The notes under the pieces are model-generated. The model worked only from the letters and a program-made list of their open reading frames with translations. It searched no databases and was not told the DNA's origin. The position numbers and the translations under genes are program-made. This document shows, in pieces, positions 47,450-56,013 of a DNA stretch of 64,000 nt (position 1 is the stretch's first letter; the number at the start of each line of letters is the position of its first letter). The DNA is taken from the NCBI RefSeq assembly GCF_014205335.1, contig NZ_JACHNH010000001.1:8302501-8366500 (forward strand), written 5' to 3'. The DNA is from Amorphoplanes digitatis. GTDB lineage: Bacteria > Actinomycetota > Actinomycetes > Mycobacteriales > Micromonosporaceae.

Positions 47450-48211
47450 ATGAAGCGCAGCCGGATCGCCCTAGCCGCAGTGGCACTGACCAGCGCACTT
47501 GGCCTCACCGCGTGTGCGGGGACGGGGGTGCCGACCGCGGTCAGCTACGTGGCCGCGGAGGATGACGCGCCGGCCGACCCCACCGCCGACCCGAGCGCGC
47601 CGCCCGCGCCGGCCGTCGACACCGAGCAGCTCGCGGCCGAGGAGACACCCGGCGCGCCGGCGCAGCCGATCCCCGAGCCAACGGTCGCGAAGACCCAGAA
47701 GTGGGTGAAGATCTTCAGCGGCGAGTCGGACAAGGACATCACGCCGCCGGCCGGCATCCGCAAGGGCAGCAAGACCGTCGAGCTGGAGACGGCCGAGAAC
47801 AAGGTGATCGGCACCTACGTCACCGACGGCGCCGGCCGCACGCTCTACCGCTTCGACGAGGACTCCGCGGATCCGCCGAAGGCGACCTGCAACGGCGACT
47901 GCGCCAAGGCCTGGCCGCCGCTCCTGATCAAGTCGCCCGGCAAGATCTACCCCAAGGGCATCAACCCCAAGATCATCGGGTACGTCGAGCGCGCCGACGG
48001 CCACTGCCAGGTCACGATCAACGGCTGGCCCGTCTACTTCTTCGCGAAGGACGCCAAGCCCGGCGACATCCTGGGCCAGGGCGTCGGCGGCACCTGGTTC
48101 GCGATCAACCCGAAGGGCGGAAAGACCGGAGCCCTGCCCGAGTCCGCCGGAGGCACGGGCGGCGCGGACGACGCCCCCGCCGACGACGCACCGGCCGGCA
48201 ACGGCTACTGA
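47450..48211 (+). CDS. Lipoprotein with 'secreted repeat' (Lipoprotein_15, SCO0930-like)
   Basis: 253 residues. The lipoprotein signal ends at LGLTACAG (Cys near 22). A Pro/Ala/Asp-rich linker follows to about residue 70, then two copies of the PF03640-type repeat: TYVTDGAGRTLYRFDEDSAD ... CAKAWPPLL and VTINGWPVYFFAKDAKPGDI ... GVGGTWFAI. Such proteins are surface lipoproteins of unknown function, often linked with ECF sigma factors. The CNGDC pair may form a disulfide. A shared promoter sequence makes it a probable target of the divergent ECF sigma factor. Confidence 0.88.
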   Translation: MKRSRIALAAVALTSALGLTACAGTGVPTAVSYVAAEDDAPADPTADPSAPPAPAVDTEQLAAEETPGAPAQPIPEPTVAKTQKWVKIFSGESDKDITPPAGIRKGSKTVELETAENKVIGTYVTDGAGRTLYRFDEDSADPPKATCNGDCAKAWPPLLIKSPGKIYPKGINPKIIGYVERADGHCQVTINGWPVYFFAKDAKPGDILGQGVGGTWFAINPKGGKTGALPESAGGTGGADDAPADDAPAGNGY

Positions 48212-49131
48212 CAGACCCGCCCGGCGTTCAAGCAGCGCACAATCTCGCGCATCAGGGCACTCGGCATCAGATTGACGAAGAACGCGTGATCGGTCAGCGG
48301 ACTGTGCCGCTGAGCCTCGAACGAGTCGATCCGGTACCGGGTGCCCTTCGCGATGTCGTACGCGACGACGATCCGCAGGTGGGGCACCGCGAAGGTCGAG
48401 ATCGGACAGCCACCGCCCGGCGCCGGGAACACCAGGTGCCGGCGGTGGTCGCTGCTGTCGGCCCGGCGGCCGTCCCAGCAGCTCGGGAAGTCGAAGACCC
48501 GCAGCACCCGCTCGGAGTCCGGGCAGATCACGTACCGCGCCGACCACCGGTCCGGGCTGCCGGAACAGCTCCAGACCGGCGCCGCCCGGGCCCCGCCGTT
48601 CGTGAACGCGTACGCGTCACCGACGGCACCGCGGAGCAGCCGCGGCATCTCGACCACCGGACCGCGCGCGTTGCCGTAGTACGTGAGTGTCAGCGAAACG
48701 GGCACCTGCACCGCGCCCCCGTGTTGCGCGCCGTCGGCGCCGACGGTGCGCAGCACCGGCCAGTAGTAACTGGACTCGTCGCCGTTCCCGCAGGTGGTGC
48801 CTCCCCCGGCCAGCGACCTGACGGTAGAGCCGACGTCGACGGACAGGTTCCCGATGTAGTCGTGCACGTGGTGCGACGGCCCGGCCCGGCCGGGCGTCAC
48901 GACGACGTTCGCGGTGTTGCGATGCCCGATCTCGTTGCGCCCGCAGTCCCAGGTGTACGAGCCCGTGCCCAAGTCGGACGGCCGGGCGGCGACGTCCTCT
49001 ATGTGGACGTAGTCGGCGCCCAGCGGGTCGCGGCGCGCCAGTCCGGCGCCGAGAGCCAGGCCGGCGAGCAGGATCTCGATCGCGAGGGCCAGCGAGGCGG
49101 CCCTGCGCCGACCCGACCCGGCGTACGCCAT
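48205..49131 (-). CDS. DUF1996 domain secreted or membrane-anchored protein
   Basis: About 308 residues from the ATG at 49131; no clear ribosome site. An N-terminal hydrophobic stretch (AASLALAIEILLAGLALGAG) acts as signal or anchor. The body has GPSHHVHDYIGNLSVD (near 80), CSGSPDRWSARYVICPD, FPSCWDGRRADSSDHRRHLVF and GGCPISTFAVPHLRIVVAYD, the DUF1996 hallmarks. Homologues are actinobacterial and fungal secreted proteins, some near carbohydrate-active enzymes; activity unknown. It converges with the lipoprotein gene (7-bp overlap). Confidence 0.85.
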   Translation of the reverse strand: MAYAGSGRRRAASLALAIEILLAGLALGAGLARRDPLGADYVHIEDVAARPSDLGTGSYTWDCGRNEIGHRNTANVVVTPGRAGPSHHVHDYIGNLSVDVGSTVRSLAGGGTTCGNGDESSYYWPVLRTVGADGAQHGGAVQVPVSLTLTYYGNARGPVVEMPRLLRGAVGDAYAFTNGGARAAPVWSCSGSPDRWSARYVICPDSERVLRVFDFPSCWDGRRADSSDHRRHLVFPAPGGGCPISTFAVPHLRIVVAYDIAKGTRYRIDSFEAQRHSPLTDHAFFVNLMPSALMREIVRCLNAGRVCQ

Positions 49132-49230
49132 AAGTAACCATACGCATGCAAGGCGTTGCACTGTGTATCTCAACTGGACAACGTTCCGCGCGCACATTTA
49201 CTTGCGTGGTAAACGGCTGATACTTGGGTC

Positions 49231-50793
49231 ATGGCGGACTGGATCTCCCCGCGCGGCCGGCTACCGGTGCCGGTGACCGCGTTCGGCCCGCTGCACCTGC
49301 TGGTCCAGCGGGTACACCGGATGACAGAGGACGGACGGCCCCAGCAGGCGATCGCGGCCGCCGACGCGTACCTGGTCATCGCCCGGACCGTCGGCGACGT
49401 CAGGTCGGTCCGCTTCCTCACCCAGTCGAAGATGTACGCCCTGCTCGCGATGGGCCGGATCGGCGAGGCCATGCTCCTCGGCGAGGAGCTCCTGCACACC
49501 GCGGGAACCCTGCTGAACGAGGCCAAGACGCTCTGCGACCTGGCCCAGCTGCACCTGCTACGCGGGCACTACGTCGACTGCATGCGCAACCTCGCCCGGG
49601 CCGGGGTCATGCTGAGCTCGGGTCCGGCCGGCGGCGACCGGTACCGCTCGGCGATGTGCTCGTTCGCCGAGGCCGCGACCGTCGCGGAGATGTACGAGGT
49701 CGCCGCGACGGCATATGACCAGTTGTGCGCGGACGACGCGCCTAACCGCACGGCGTCGTCGTTCGACCTGGTACACGCGGTGACGCTGCTCTACTGGGGA
49801 CTTCGCCTGGCGCACGTCGGCCGGACCGAGGAGGCCCGCGCCCGGCTGCGCCGCAGCGCGGAGATCACCGGCCGCCGGCTGGATCACCGGCCGGACTCAC
49901 ACGTCCTGGCGGCGCACGCGCTGGCGCTGGCCAAGCTGGGCGACACGACGGTGGCGGAGAAGCTCGCCCGGGAGGCGATCATGCCGCTGCGCCTCGGCGA
50001 GACCTACCAGTACGCCCGGATGGCGCACCTGGCGCTGGGCATCAGCCTGCGCGCGCAGGGGCTGCTGCACGAGTCGCGCCGCGAGTTCATCGCCGCCCGT
50101 GAGCTGAGCGAGTACGGCTGCCGGCCGGACGAACGGCCGATCATCCGCTTCGAGCTCGCGCTGACGGCGCTCGAACTCGACGACGGCCAGCCCAGCCGGG
50201 ACCTGTTCGAGACGGTCGAGGGCCAGGTACGCGAGCTGTGGCGGCTGCGGCTCCAGCGGCTGGCGATGCTGCGCCAGGCGGCCCAGCGCGAGGAGATCGA
50301 GGCGGCGCACGACCGGGCCGCGCGCGAGGTCCTGCTGGATCCGCTGACCGGCCTTGGCAATCGCCGCAAGTTCGACCTGCTGATCGCCGAGGTGGACGGC
50401 CGGGTGGACCGCGGGCCGCTGACCCTGCTCCTGATCGACCTGGACCACTTCAAGGCGGTGAACGACGCGCACTCGCACAGCGCCGGCGACCGTGCCCTGC
50501 GCGCGGTGGCGACGATACTGCGGGCACACTGCCGCGCGGGCGACGAGGCGGTCCGCTACGCGGGCGACGAATTCGTGATCTTCCTCCGCGGCGACCGCGC
50601 GGCGGGGCGCGAGGTGGCCGAACGCGTCCGTTCCGCGGTGGCGGTGGCGAAGGTCCTGCCGGAGGCCCGGCTGACGGTGAGCGTCGGCGTGGCCGCCTGG
50701 TCGCCCGGCATGACGGGCGACGCCCTGTTCCGGGCCGCCGACGGCCGCCTGTACGCGGCCAAGTGGAGCGGCCGCAACACCACCGCGTCCTGA
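49231..50793 (+). CDS. Diguanylate cyclase (GGDEF) with TPR-like sensory N-terminus
   Basis: 520 residues. Residues 1-350 are helical pairs resembling TPR repeats (PQQAIAAADAYLVIARTVGD, VAEKLAREAIMPLRLGETYQ), with no membrane segment, so the protein is cytoplasmic. The GGDEF domain covers about 365-515: DPLTGLGNRRKFD, LLIDLDHFKAVND, active-site YAGDEFVIF, SVGVAAW. The site reads AGDEF rather than GGDEF; this variant is compatible with activity. No RxxD inhibitory site is obvious. The start has no strong ribosome site (GATACTTGGGTC before ATG). Confidence 0.88.
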   Translation: MADWISPRGRLPVPVTAFGPLHLLVQRVHRMTEDGRPQQAIAAADAYLVIARTVGDVRSVRFLTQSKMYALLAMGRIGEAMLLGEELLHTAGTLLNEAKTLCDLAQLHLLRGHYVDCMRNLARAGVMLSSGPAGGDRYRSAMCSFAEAATVAEMYEVAATAYDQLCADDAPNRTASSFDLVHAVTLLYWGLRLAHVGRTEEARARLRRSAEITGRRLDHRPDSHVLAAHALALAKLGDTTVAEKLAREAIMPLRLGETYQYARMAHLALGISLRAQGLLHESRREFIAARELSEYGCRPDERPIIRFELALTALELDDGQPSRDLFETVEGQVRELWRLRLQRLAMLRQAAQREEIEAAHDRAAREVLLDPLTGLGNRRKFDLLIAEVDGRVDRGPLTLLLIDLDHFKAVNDAHSHSAGDRALRAVATILRAHCRAGDEAVRYAGDEFVIFLRGDRAAGREVAERVRSAVAVAKVLPEARLTVSVGVAAWSPGMTGDALFRAADGRLYAAKWSGRNTTAS

Positions 50794-50802
50794 GATGCCG
50801 AA

Positions 50803-50831
50803 GGCCCGGCCCCCTGGTGGGGGGCCGGGCC
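50803..50831. terminator. Bidirectional GC hairpin, copy 1
   Basis: GGCCCGGCCCCC pairs with GGGGGGCCGGGCC around a TGGT loop. It lies between the convergent cyclase and IPT genes and can serve both. Confidence 0.8.
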
Positions 50832-50855
50832 GACGGGTCAGTCAGTGGTGCTGGT

Positions 50856-51770
50856 TCAGCTGATGTCGCTGAAGACGTAGGCGGCCGAGGGGAGCACGCC
50901 GTACGAGATCGTCGGCAGGACGGCCTTCACTGCGACACCGTTGGCCGCGGCGGCCGGGATGGTGCAGGTCCAGTCGGTGTCCTGCTTCGCGACGGAGACC
51001 GCGGTGCAGCCGGTCGCGGCGGTGGCGCCGAAGTTGAACGCCGTGGCGGTGGACAGGCCCTTGCCGGTGATGGCGATGGTGCCGCCGCCGGCGGTCGAGC
51101 CGCTGACCTTGCTCAGCTTGGTGATGACCGCGGCGTACTTGGCGTTGGTCGTGTCCGGGGTGCCCTCAACGCCGTCGCGGTACAGCTTCACGGTGGCGGC
51201 GGTGGCGGACGGGGTGCCGGCCGGAGCCGTCACCTTGACGACGGTGTCGCTGACCCACGCCACCGTGGCGGCCGTGCCGTTGACCGTCGCGGTCACCTTG
51301 TTGGCCTTGAAGAGGTCTGCGGTCGTGCCCGCACCGGTGGTGGTAACCGTGATCACGCTCTTGCCGAACGGGTTCAGCAGCGCCGAGGCCGCCGTCGCGT
51401 TCATCGGCGCCAGGAAGGTGAAGTCATCGGCGGTGCTGTCGGCGCTGGAGGCAGAGGGGTTGGTGACCTCGACCTGGGTCTTGGTGCCGGTCGAAGCCGC
51501 AACCTTGGCGACGATCGTGGTCGGCGAAGCGATCAGGAAGGACGTGACAGCGACGCTGTTGACCTTCACGCCCGTGGCGGTGTCGAAGTTCTTACCGGTG
51601 ATCGTCAGGACCGTGCCGCCAGCGGTGCTGCCCTTGGAAACGCTGAGCTTGGTGACCACCGGGTCCAGCGCGCCAACGGCGGCGGACGCCGTGCCGGACA
51701 GACCGAAGATGCCGACACCAGCGGCGATGGCGGCGGCGGCGACGCCGGCCTGGTAAGCGCGAACCTTCAT
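50856..51770 (-). CDS. Secreted IPT/TIG-domain protein, copy 1
   Basis: 304 residues with CGGAGGAGATCTC before the ATG. A signal peptide (AAAAIAAGVGIFGLSGTASA, cut near residue 30) is followed by three Ig-like IPT/TIG domains: about 36-115 (KLSVSKGSTAGGTVLTITGK), about 120-210, and about 215-300 (KLSKVSGSTAGGGTIAITGK). The protein is Ala/Thr/Val-rich and would be extracellular, perhaps an adhesive or structural surface protein. Its protein sequence is identical to that of the gene at 51992-52906. Confidence 0.88.
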   Translation of the reverse strand: MKVRAYQAGVAAAAIAAGVGIFGLSGTASAAVGALDPVVTKLSVSKGSTAGGTVLTITGKNFDTATGVKVNSVAVTSFLIASPTTIVAKVAASTGTKTQVEVTNPSASSADSTADDFTFLAPMNATAASALLNPFGKSVITVTTTGAGTTADLFKANKVTATVNGTAATVAWVSDTVVKVTAPAGTPSATAATVKLYRDGVEGTPDTTNAKYAAVITKLSKVSGSTAGGGTIAITGKGLSTATAFNFGATAATGCTAVSVAKQDTDWTCTIPAAAANGVAVKAVLPTISYGVLPSAAYVFSDIS

Positions 51771-51938
51771 GAGATCTCCTCCGTGAGTTTGGGGCTTAAA
51801 GGGTTGGGCCCTCCGGCCCCGTTCCTGTGCCCGATCGCTCGGACACCAGAGTTATCGCCCGCCTTGACCCGACCTTGAGCAAAGTCCCCCACCAAAAATG
51901 AGAACCCCGCCACCGCGTCCTGATCGGCGAATGCCGAA

Positions 51939-51967
51939 GGCCCGGCCCCCTGGTGGGGGGCCGGGCC
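51939..51967. terminator. GC hairpin, copy 2
   Basis: Same hairpin as 50803-50831, shifted by 1136 bp. It ends the transcript of the second IPT gene before the promoter of the first. Confidence 0.8.
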
Positions 51968-51991
51968 GACGGGTCAGTCAGTGGTGCTGGT

Positions 51992-52906
51992 TCAGCTGAT
52001 GTCGCTGAAGACGTAGGCGGCCGAGGGGAGCACGCCGTACGAGATCGTCGGCAGGACGGCCTTCACTGCGACACCGTTGGCCGCGGCGGCCGGGATGGTG
52101 CAGGTCCAGTCGGTGTCCTGCTTCGCGACGGAGACCGCGGTGCAGCCGGTCGCGGCGGTGGCGCCGAAGTTGAACGCCGTGGCGGTGGACAGGCCCTTGC
52201 CGGTGATGGCGATGGTGCCGCCGCCGGCGGTCGAGCCGCTGACCTTGCTCAGCTTGGTGATGACCGCGGCGTACTTGGCGTTGGTCGTGTCCGGGGTGCC
52301 CTCAACGCCGTCGCGGTACAGCTTCACGGTGGCGGCGGTGGCGGACGGGGTGCCGGCCGGAGCCGTCACCTTGACGACGGTGTCGCTGACCCACGCCACC
52401 GTGGCGGCCGTGCCGTTGACCGTCGCGGTCACCTTGTTGGCCTTGAAGAGGTCTGCGGTCGTGCCCGCACCGGTGGTGGTAACCGTGATCACGCTCTTGC
52501 CGAACGGGTTCAGCAGCGCCGAGGCCGCCGTCGCGTTCATCGGCGCCAGGAAGGTGAAGTCATCGGCGGTGCTGTCGGCGCTGGAGGCAGAGGGGTTGGT
52601 GACCTCGACCTGGGTCTTGGTGCCGGTCGAAGCCGCAACCTTGGCGACGATCGTGGTCGGCGAAGCGATCAGGAAGGACGTGACAGCGACGCTGTTGACC
52701 TTCACGCCCGTGGCGGTGTCGAAGTTCTTACCGGTGATCGTCAGGACCGTGCCGCCAGCGGTGCTGCCCTTGGAAACGCTGAGCTTGGTGACCACCGGGT
52801 CCAGCGCGCCAACGGCGGCGGACGCCGTGCCGGACAGACCGAAGATGCCGACACCAGCGGCGATGGCGGCGGCGGCGACGCCGGCCTGGTAAGCGCGAAC
52901 CTTCAT
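51992..52906 (-). CDS. Secreted IPT/TIG-domain protein, copy 2
   Basis: A 304-residue protein identical to copy 1, with the same ribosome site and upstream region. Being first in the direction of transcription, it has its own promoter at about 52910-53030. Two intact identical genes imply a recent event and possibly raised dosage; such arrays are unstable and may vary between isolates. The identity was checked in translations of several frames on both strands. Confidence 0.88.
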   Translation of the reverse strand: MKVRAYQAGVAAAAIAAGVGIFGLSGTASAAVGALDPVVTKLSVSKGSTAGGTVLTITGKNFDTATGVKVNSVAVTSFLIASPTTIVAKVAASTGTKTQVEVTNPSASSADSTADDFTFLAPMNATAASALLNPFGKSVITVTTTGAGTTADLFKANKVTATVNGTAATVAWVSDTVVKVTAPAGTPSATAATVKLYRDGVEGTPDTTNAKYAAVITKLSKVSGSTAGGGTIAITGKGLSTATAFNFGATAATGCTAVSVAKQDTDWTCTIPAAAANGVAVKAVLPTISYGVLPSAAYVFSDIS

Positions 52907-53063
52907 GAGATCTCCTCCGTGAGTTTGGGGCTTAAAGGGTTGGGCCCTCCGGCCCCGTTCCTGTGCCCGATCGCTCGGACACCAGAGTTATCGCCCGCCT
53001 TGACCCGACCTTGAGCAAAGTCCCCAACCAAAAATGAGAAATCCCCGTGTGCCGCAAAAGCAG

Positions 53064-53096
53064 AGACGCCGAGGGGTCGGGGACCCCTCGGCGTCT
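53064..53096 (-). terminator. Perfect 15-bp hairpin terminator
   Basis: AGACGCCGAGGGGTC (53064-53078), loop GGG, GACCCCTCGGCGTCT (53082-53096). It follows the lipoprotein gene at 53115 on the minus strand. Confidence 0.85.
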
Positions 53097-53114
53097 ACTA
53101 CGGAACCTGACTAC

Positions 53115-53684
53115 TCAGCGCGGAAAGACCACGCCCGAACGACCGCTGTACGGATGCCGCGTGCCGTCCCGCAGATAGCCGGTGTTGGGGGCGTCCAGCC
53201 ACACGATGTACGGCGTGCCCTTCTTGAGCCCGGTGATCGTGGCGGTGACCGTGCAGCTGGTCGCGGGCGGGACGCTCTGCCAGGTGTAGTCCGGCTGGTT
53301 GCCGCCCCTCAGCGGCTGCTTGACGGCGGTGACCCGGTAGTCGGACATGTACTGCCGCGGCCAGGTCACGGTCAGGCTGCCGGCGCCGGGCACCACCTCG
53401 AGCGGGATCAGCGCCTGGCCCTCCCGGACCATCCGGTTGTCCTTGGTGCACTGCGGGTCGACCGGCAGGAACGAAACGGGCGGCAGCGCGGGCGGCCGCG
53501 TTCCGGTGAACGACGGCTTCGGGCTCGGCGTGGCACTGCCCGAGGCGACGACCATCCAGGTCTGGCCGGGCGTCGGCGTCGCGGACACCGCCTGCGTGCC
53601 GGCCGAGCCCATGCCGAGCAGGCCGCACCCGCCGAGCGCGACCGGCAGTGCCAGCAACGGGAGCAGGGCCTTCTTGTACCGCAT
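53115..53684 (-). CDS. Putative lipoprotein with fibronectin-III-like domain
   Basis: 189 residues from the ATG at 53684. The signal peptide has KK and a lipobox-like ending VALGGCGLL (Cys near 20), so it is probably lipid-anchored. A Pro/Ser/Thr linker (about 40-75) leads to a beta-rich domain (LTVTWPRQYMSDYRVTAV ... CTVTATITGLKKGTPYIVWL), which has the spacing of a fibronectin type III fold. No enzymatic motif is visible. The neighbour upstream is the divergent GH76 gene, 130 bp away. Confidence 0.75.
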   Translation of the reverse strand: MRYKKALLPLLALPVALGGCGLLGMGSAGTQAVSATPTPGQTWMVVASGSATPSPKPSFTGTRPPALPPVSFLPVDPQCTKDNRMVREGQALIPLEVVPGAGSLTVTWPRQYMSDYRVTAVKQPLRGGNQPDYTWQSVPPATSCTVTATITGLKKGTPYIVWLDAPNTGYLRDGTRHPYSGRSGVVFPR

Positions 53685-53749
53685 GCACCCAGTTTCGGCC
53701 CCGATCGGGCCGGGCTTAGCGGTCTGACAGATGGCGCGCAAGGCATTGA

Positions 53750-53779
53750 CTGTTAAGAATATGTGTACTTTATTAACAG
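53750..53779. promoter_or_regulatory. Inverted repeat CTGTTAA-N16-TTAACAG upstream of the GH76 gene
   Basis: Perfect 7-bp arms at 53750-53756 and 53773-53779. A possible promoter (TTGACT at 53746-53751, 17 bp, TTTATT at 53769-53774) lies within it, so a bound regulator would block transcription. The stretch is markedly AT-rich. Confidence 0.5.
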
Positions 53780-53814
53780 ATACCCAAGTGCATCCCCGGC
53801 ACGGAGGTATCCCC

Positions 53815-55248
53815 ATGCACACGAAGTGGATCGCGGCCGCCACGGTCGCCGCCACCGCCCTGCTCCAGCTGCCGGCCGGGTCCCCGGCCCTGGCAGCCAC
53901 CGTCTGCAACCGGTACTGCGACGGCCGCGACCCCGCGCTCTCCCCCGGCGACCGCGTCGCGACCAGCGCCATCCTGTACGGCCGTACGTTCAAGGTCCAC
54001 GTCAACGACGCCGACGCGATGATCTGGGCGACCGTGGAGAACGGCCGGCCCGGCGACGAGGTGTGGCTGGACCGCTCCTTCGACGGCGGTCGCACCTGGC
54101 AGGGCGACAGCCGGATCGGCTTCACCGTCGTTCCCGCCGGCGCTGGCGGCTGGCGCACCGCCATGTTCAACGTCGACGACTGGGGCGCCCTCGGCGTCGG
54201 CGTGCTGCGCGCCTGCGGCAAGGCCGGCGACCGCCCCGAGCTCACCTGCACCGGCTGGGCGCGGAGCACCTGGAACGCCTGGGACCGGCGCACGGCCGCG
54301 GCGACCGCGCTGATGATGCGCTTCGACCGGGGCACCGGGCTGTTCGACACCAACGGCTGGTGGACCGGCGCCAACGCGCTCACCGCGCTGATCGACAACA
54401 GCCGGATCAGCGGCATGCACAGCTACGACTACGCGATCGCCGCGACGTACGACAAGCAGATCAACGCCGCGCGGGGGCAGTTCCGCAACGAGTACCTCGA
54501 CGACACCGGCTGGTGGGGGCTGGCCTGGGTGGCCGCGTACGACCGGACCGGCGACAGCCGCTACCTGAACACCGCCCGGGCCGACGCGGACCACATGTTC
54601 GCTTACTGGGACACCCGCTGCGGCGGCGGCATCTACTGGCGCACCGACCGGACCGTGAAGAACGCCATCTCCAACAGCCTCTACATCCAGCTCAACGCGG
54701 CCCTGTCCCAGCGGATCGCCGGCGACTCCGTCTACCGCGGGCGCGCACAGGCCGGCTGGGCCTGGTTCCAGAGCACCGGGATGATCAACAGCTCGAACCT
54801 GGTGAACGACGGCGTCAACCTCGGCACCTGCCGCAACAACGGCGACGTCACCTGGACCTACAACCAGGGCGTGCTGATCAACGCGCTGGTCCAGCTCAAC
54901 CGGCTGACCGGGGACGCGAACGCCCTAGCGGTCGCCCGCCGGGTCGCCGACGCGGCCACCACGAGCACCTACCTCAACAGCGGCGGCATCCTGCGCGAAC
55001 CCAACGAGCCCGACCAGTGCTCCGGTGACGGCGTCTCGTTCAAGGGCGCGTTCGTCCGCGGGCTCGGCGTGCTGAACGCCGCGGTCGGCCGGCCGTACGA
55101 CACCTACCTGCGGCGACAGGCCGATTCCGCGTACGCCAGGGACCGGACCGGCTTCGACGCGTACGGCAGCCACTGGGCCGGGCCGTACGTCAGCACGAAC
55201 CACTCCTGCCAGCACAGCGCGCTGGATCTGCTGAACGCGGCGCCTTAG
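53815..55248 (+). CDS. Secreted GH76-family glycosidase (alpha-1,6-mannanase-like)
   Basis: 477 residues with ACGGAGGTATCCCC before the ATG. A signal peptide (AAATVAATALLQLPAGSPAL, cut near 28) is followed by a ~110-residue N-terminal domain with Cys pairs, then the (alpha/alpha)6 GH76 barrel with DTNGWWTGANALTALID and the catalytic Asp pair in NEYLDDTGWWGLAW, and later SNSLYIQLNAAL and WTYNQGVLINALVQL. GH76 enzymes cut alpha-1,6-linked mannan. In actinobacteria the target may be fungal mannan or mannose-containing cell-envelope glycans. Control by the upstream inverted repeat is likely. Confidence 0.87.
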   Translation: MHTKWIAAATVAATALLQLPAGSPALAATVCNRYCDGRDPALSPGDRVATSAILYGRTFKVHVNDADAMIWATVENGRPGDEVWLDRSFDGGRTWQGDSRIGFTVVPAGAGGWRTAMFNVDDWGALGVGVLRACGKAGDRPELTCTGWARSTWNAWDRRTAAATALMMRFDRGTGLFDTNGWWTGANALTALIDNSRISGMHSYDYAIAATYDKQINAARGQFRNEYLDDTGWWGLAWVAAYDRTGDSRYLNTARADADHMFAYWDTRCGGGIYWRTDRTVKNAISNSLYIQLNAALSQRIAGDSVYRGRAQAGWAWFQSTGMINSSNLVNDGVNLGTCRNNGDVTWTYNQGVLINALVQLNRLTGDANALAVARRVADAATTSTYLNSGGILREPNEPDQCSGDGVSFKGAFVRGLGVLNAAVGRPYDTYLRRQADSAYARDRTGFDAYGSHWAGPYVSTNHSCQHSALDLLNAAP

Positions 55249-55249
55249 C

Positions 55250-55843
55250 TCAGGCGCGCAGTGCGGCCAGTACGGCGGCGCCGAGCTTCTCCAGGTAGTC
55301 GTCGTCGATGGGGGTCCGGGCGACCGCGAGCCGCCAGTACAGCGGCCCGAGCATCAGATCGACGGCCAGGTCGGGGTCGGTGCCCGCGGGCAGTTCGCCG
55401 CGGGCGACGGCCTGGCCGACTATCTTCTCGCCGACGGCCTGCTGATGGGTGCGCAGCGCACCCTGCAACGTCTCGGCGATCTTCGGGTTGCGTGCCGCCT
55501 CGGCCATCAGGTCGGGGATGATCTGCGACGCGATGCGGTGCCCGAGCGCCTTGCTGACGATGAACATCAGCAGTTGCAGATCGCCCGCGAAGCTTCCGGT
55601 ATCGGGCATGGGCACGCTACGCTCCGCTACCGCGGACACTATCTCGAGTACCATTTCGAGCTTGTTGCTCCACCGGCGGTAGATTGCCGTCTTGCCGACA
55701 CCCGCGCGGCGGGCAACTGCCTCGATGGAGAGCCGTCCGTAGCCGACCTCGGCCAGCTCGTTCATGACCGCATTCCGAATGGCCGCGGTGATGTCCCCGC
55801 GGAGCACCGCCGCTCCGGCGGGTGCACGTTTCGCTGTTGCCAC
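55250..55843 (-). CDS. TetR-family transcriptional regulator
   Basis: About 197 residues from a GTG at 55843. The HTH is AVMNELAEVGYGRLSIEAVA followed by RRAGVGKTAIYRRWSNKLEM (about 25-65). The C-terminal domain (LLMFIVSKALGHRIASQIIP ... LAVDLMLGPLYWRLAV) is of the TetR_C_11/ SCO-type class. A perfect 15-bp palindrome lies 20 bp upstream, so it probably represses itself; the divergent exporter genes start 171 bp away and may also be targets. Confidence 0.88.
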   Translation of the reverse strand: MATAKRAPAGAAVLRGDITAAIRNAVMNELAEVGYGRLSIEAVARRAGVGKTAIYRRWSNKLEMVLEIVSAVAERSVPMPDTGSFAGDLQLLMFIVSKALGHRIASQIIPDLMAEAARNPKIAETLQGALRTHQQAVGEKIVGQAVARGELPAGTDPDLAVDLMLGPLYWRLAVARTPIDDDYLEKLGAAVLAALRA

Positions 55844-55862
55844 GGTCTCACTATACGCGAGG

Positions 55863-55877
55863 ACGCAACGGTTGCGT
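55863..55877. promoter_or_regulatory. Perfect palindrome ACGCAACGGTTGCGT, TetR operator candidate
   Basis: ACGCAAC-G-GTTGCGT is a perfect inverted repeat just upstream of the TetR gene start. GCAAC/GTTGC half-sites are common for regulators of this class. Confidence 0.6.
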
Positions 55878-56013
55878 TCCGGCGCCCGGTCGGATAGTTT
55901 CGGGCCAGCGTCGATACGAACCCGTTCCATCGCGCACACTTGTACCTGTGTCCCCGGACGATTCAACCAGGTCCTCGGCCCCCATCGGACCGACAAGATC
56001 GGAGCGCCACCCC

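Larger units (their letters stand above)
50795..51904. repeat. Tandem duplication, copy 1
   Basis: This 1110-bp unit contains the hairpin terminator, the whole IPT/TIG gene and its promoter region. It matches 51931-53040 at an offset of 1136 bp. The only difference I see is at 51890 (C) versus 53026 (A). A 13-bp piece of the diguanylate cyclase 3' end (CACCGCGTCCTGA) precedes both copies. Confidence 0.9.
51931..53040. repeat. Tandem duplication, copy 2
   Basis: Second unit, near-identical to 50795-51904 including promoter, gene and terminator. The spacer between the units (51905-51930) contains the repeated 13-bp cyclase tail plus TCGGCGA. No insertion sequence borders the units. Confidence 0.9.

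Noticed and set aside
50238-51878. Long plus-strand frames through the cyclase and IPT genes
   Set aside because: They are Gly/Arg/Asp-rich shadows; the minus-strand frames have a signal peptide, a good ribosome site and IPT domain repeats.
50795-53040. The tandem duplication as a transposable element
   Set aside because: Neither unit encodes a transposase, and there are no terminal inverted repeats or target-site duplications; the only repeated flank is a 13-bp piece of the cyclase gene.
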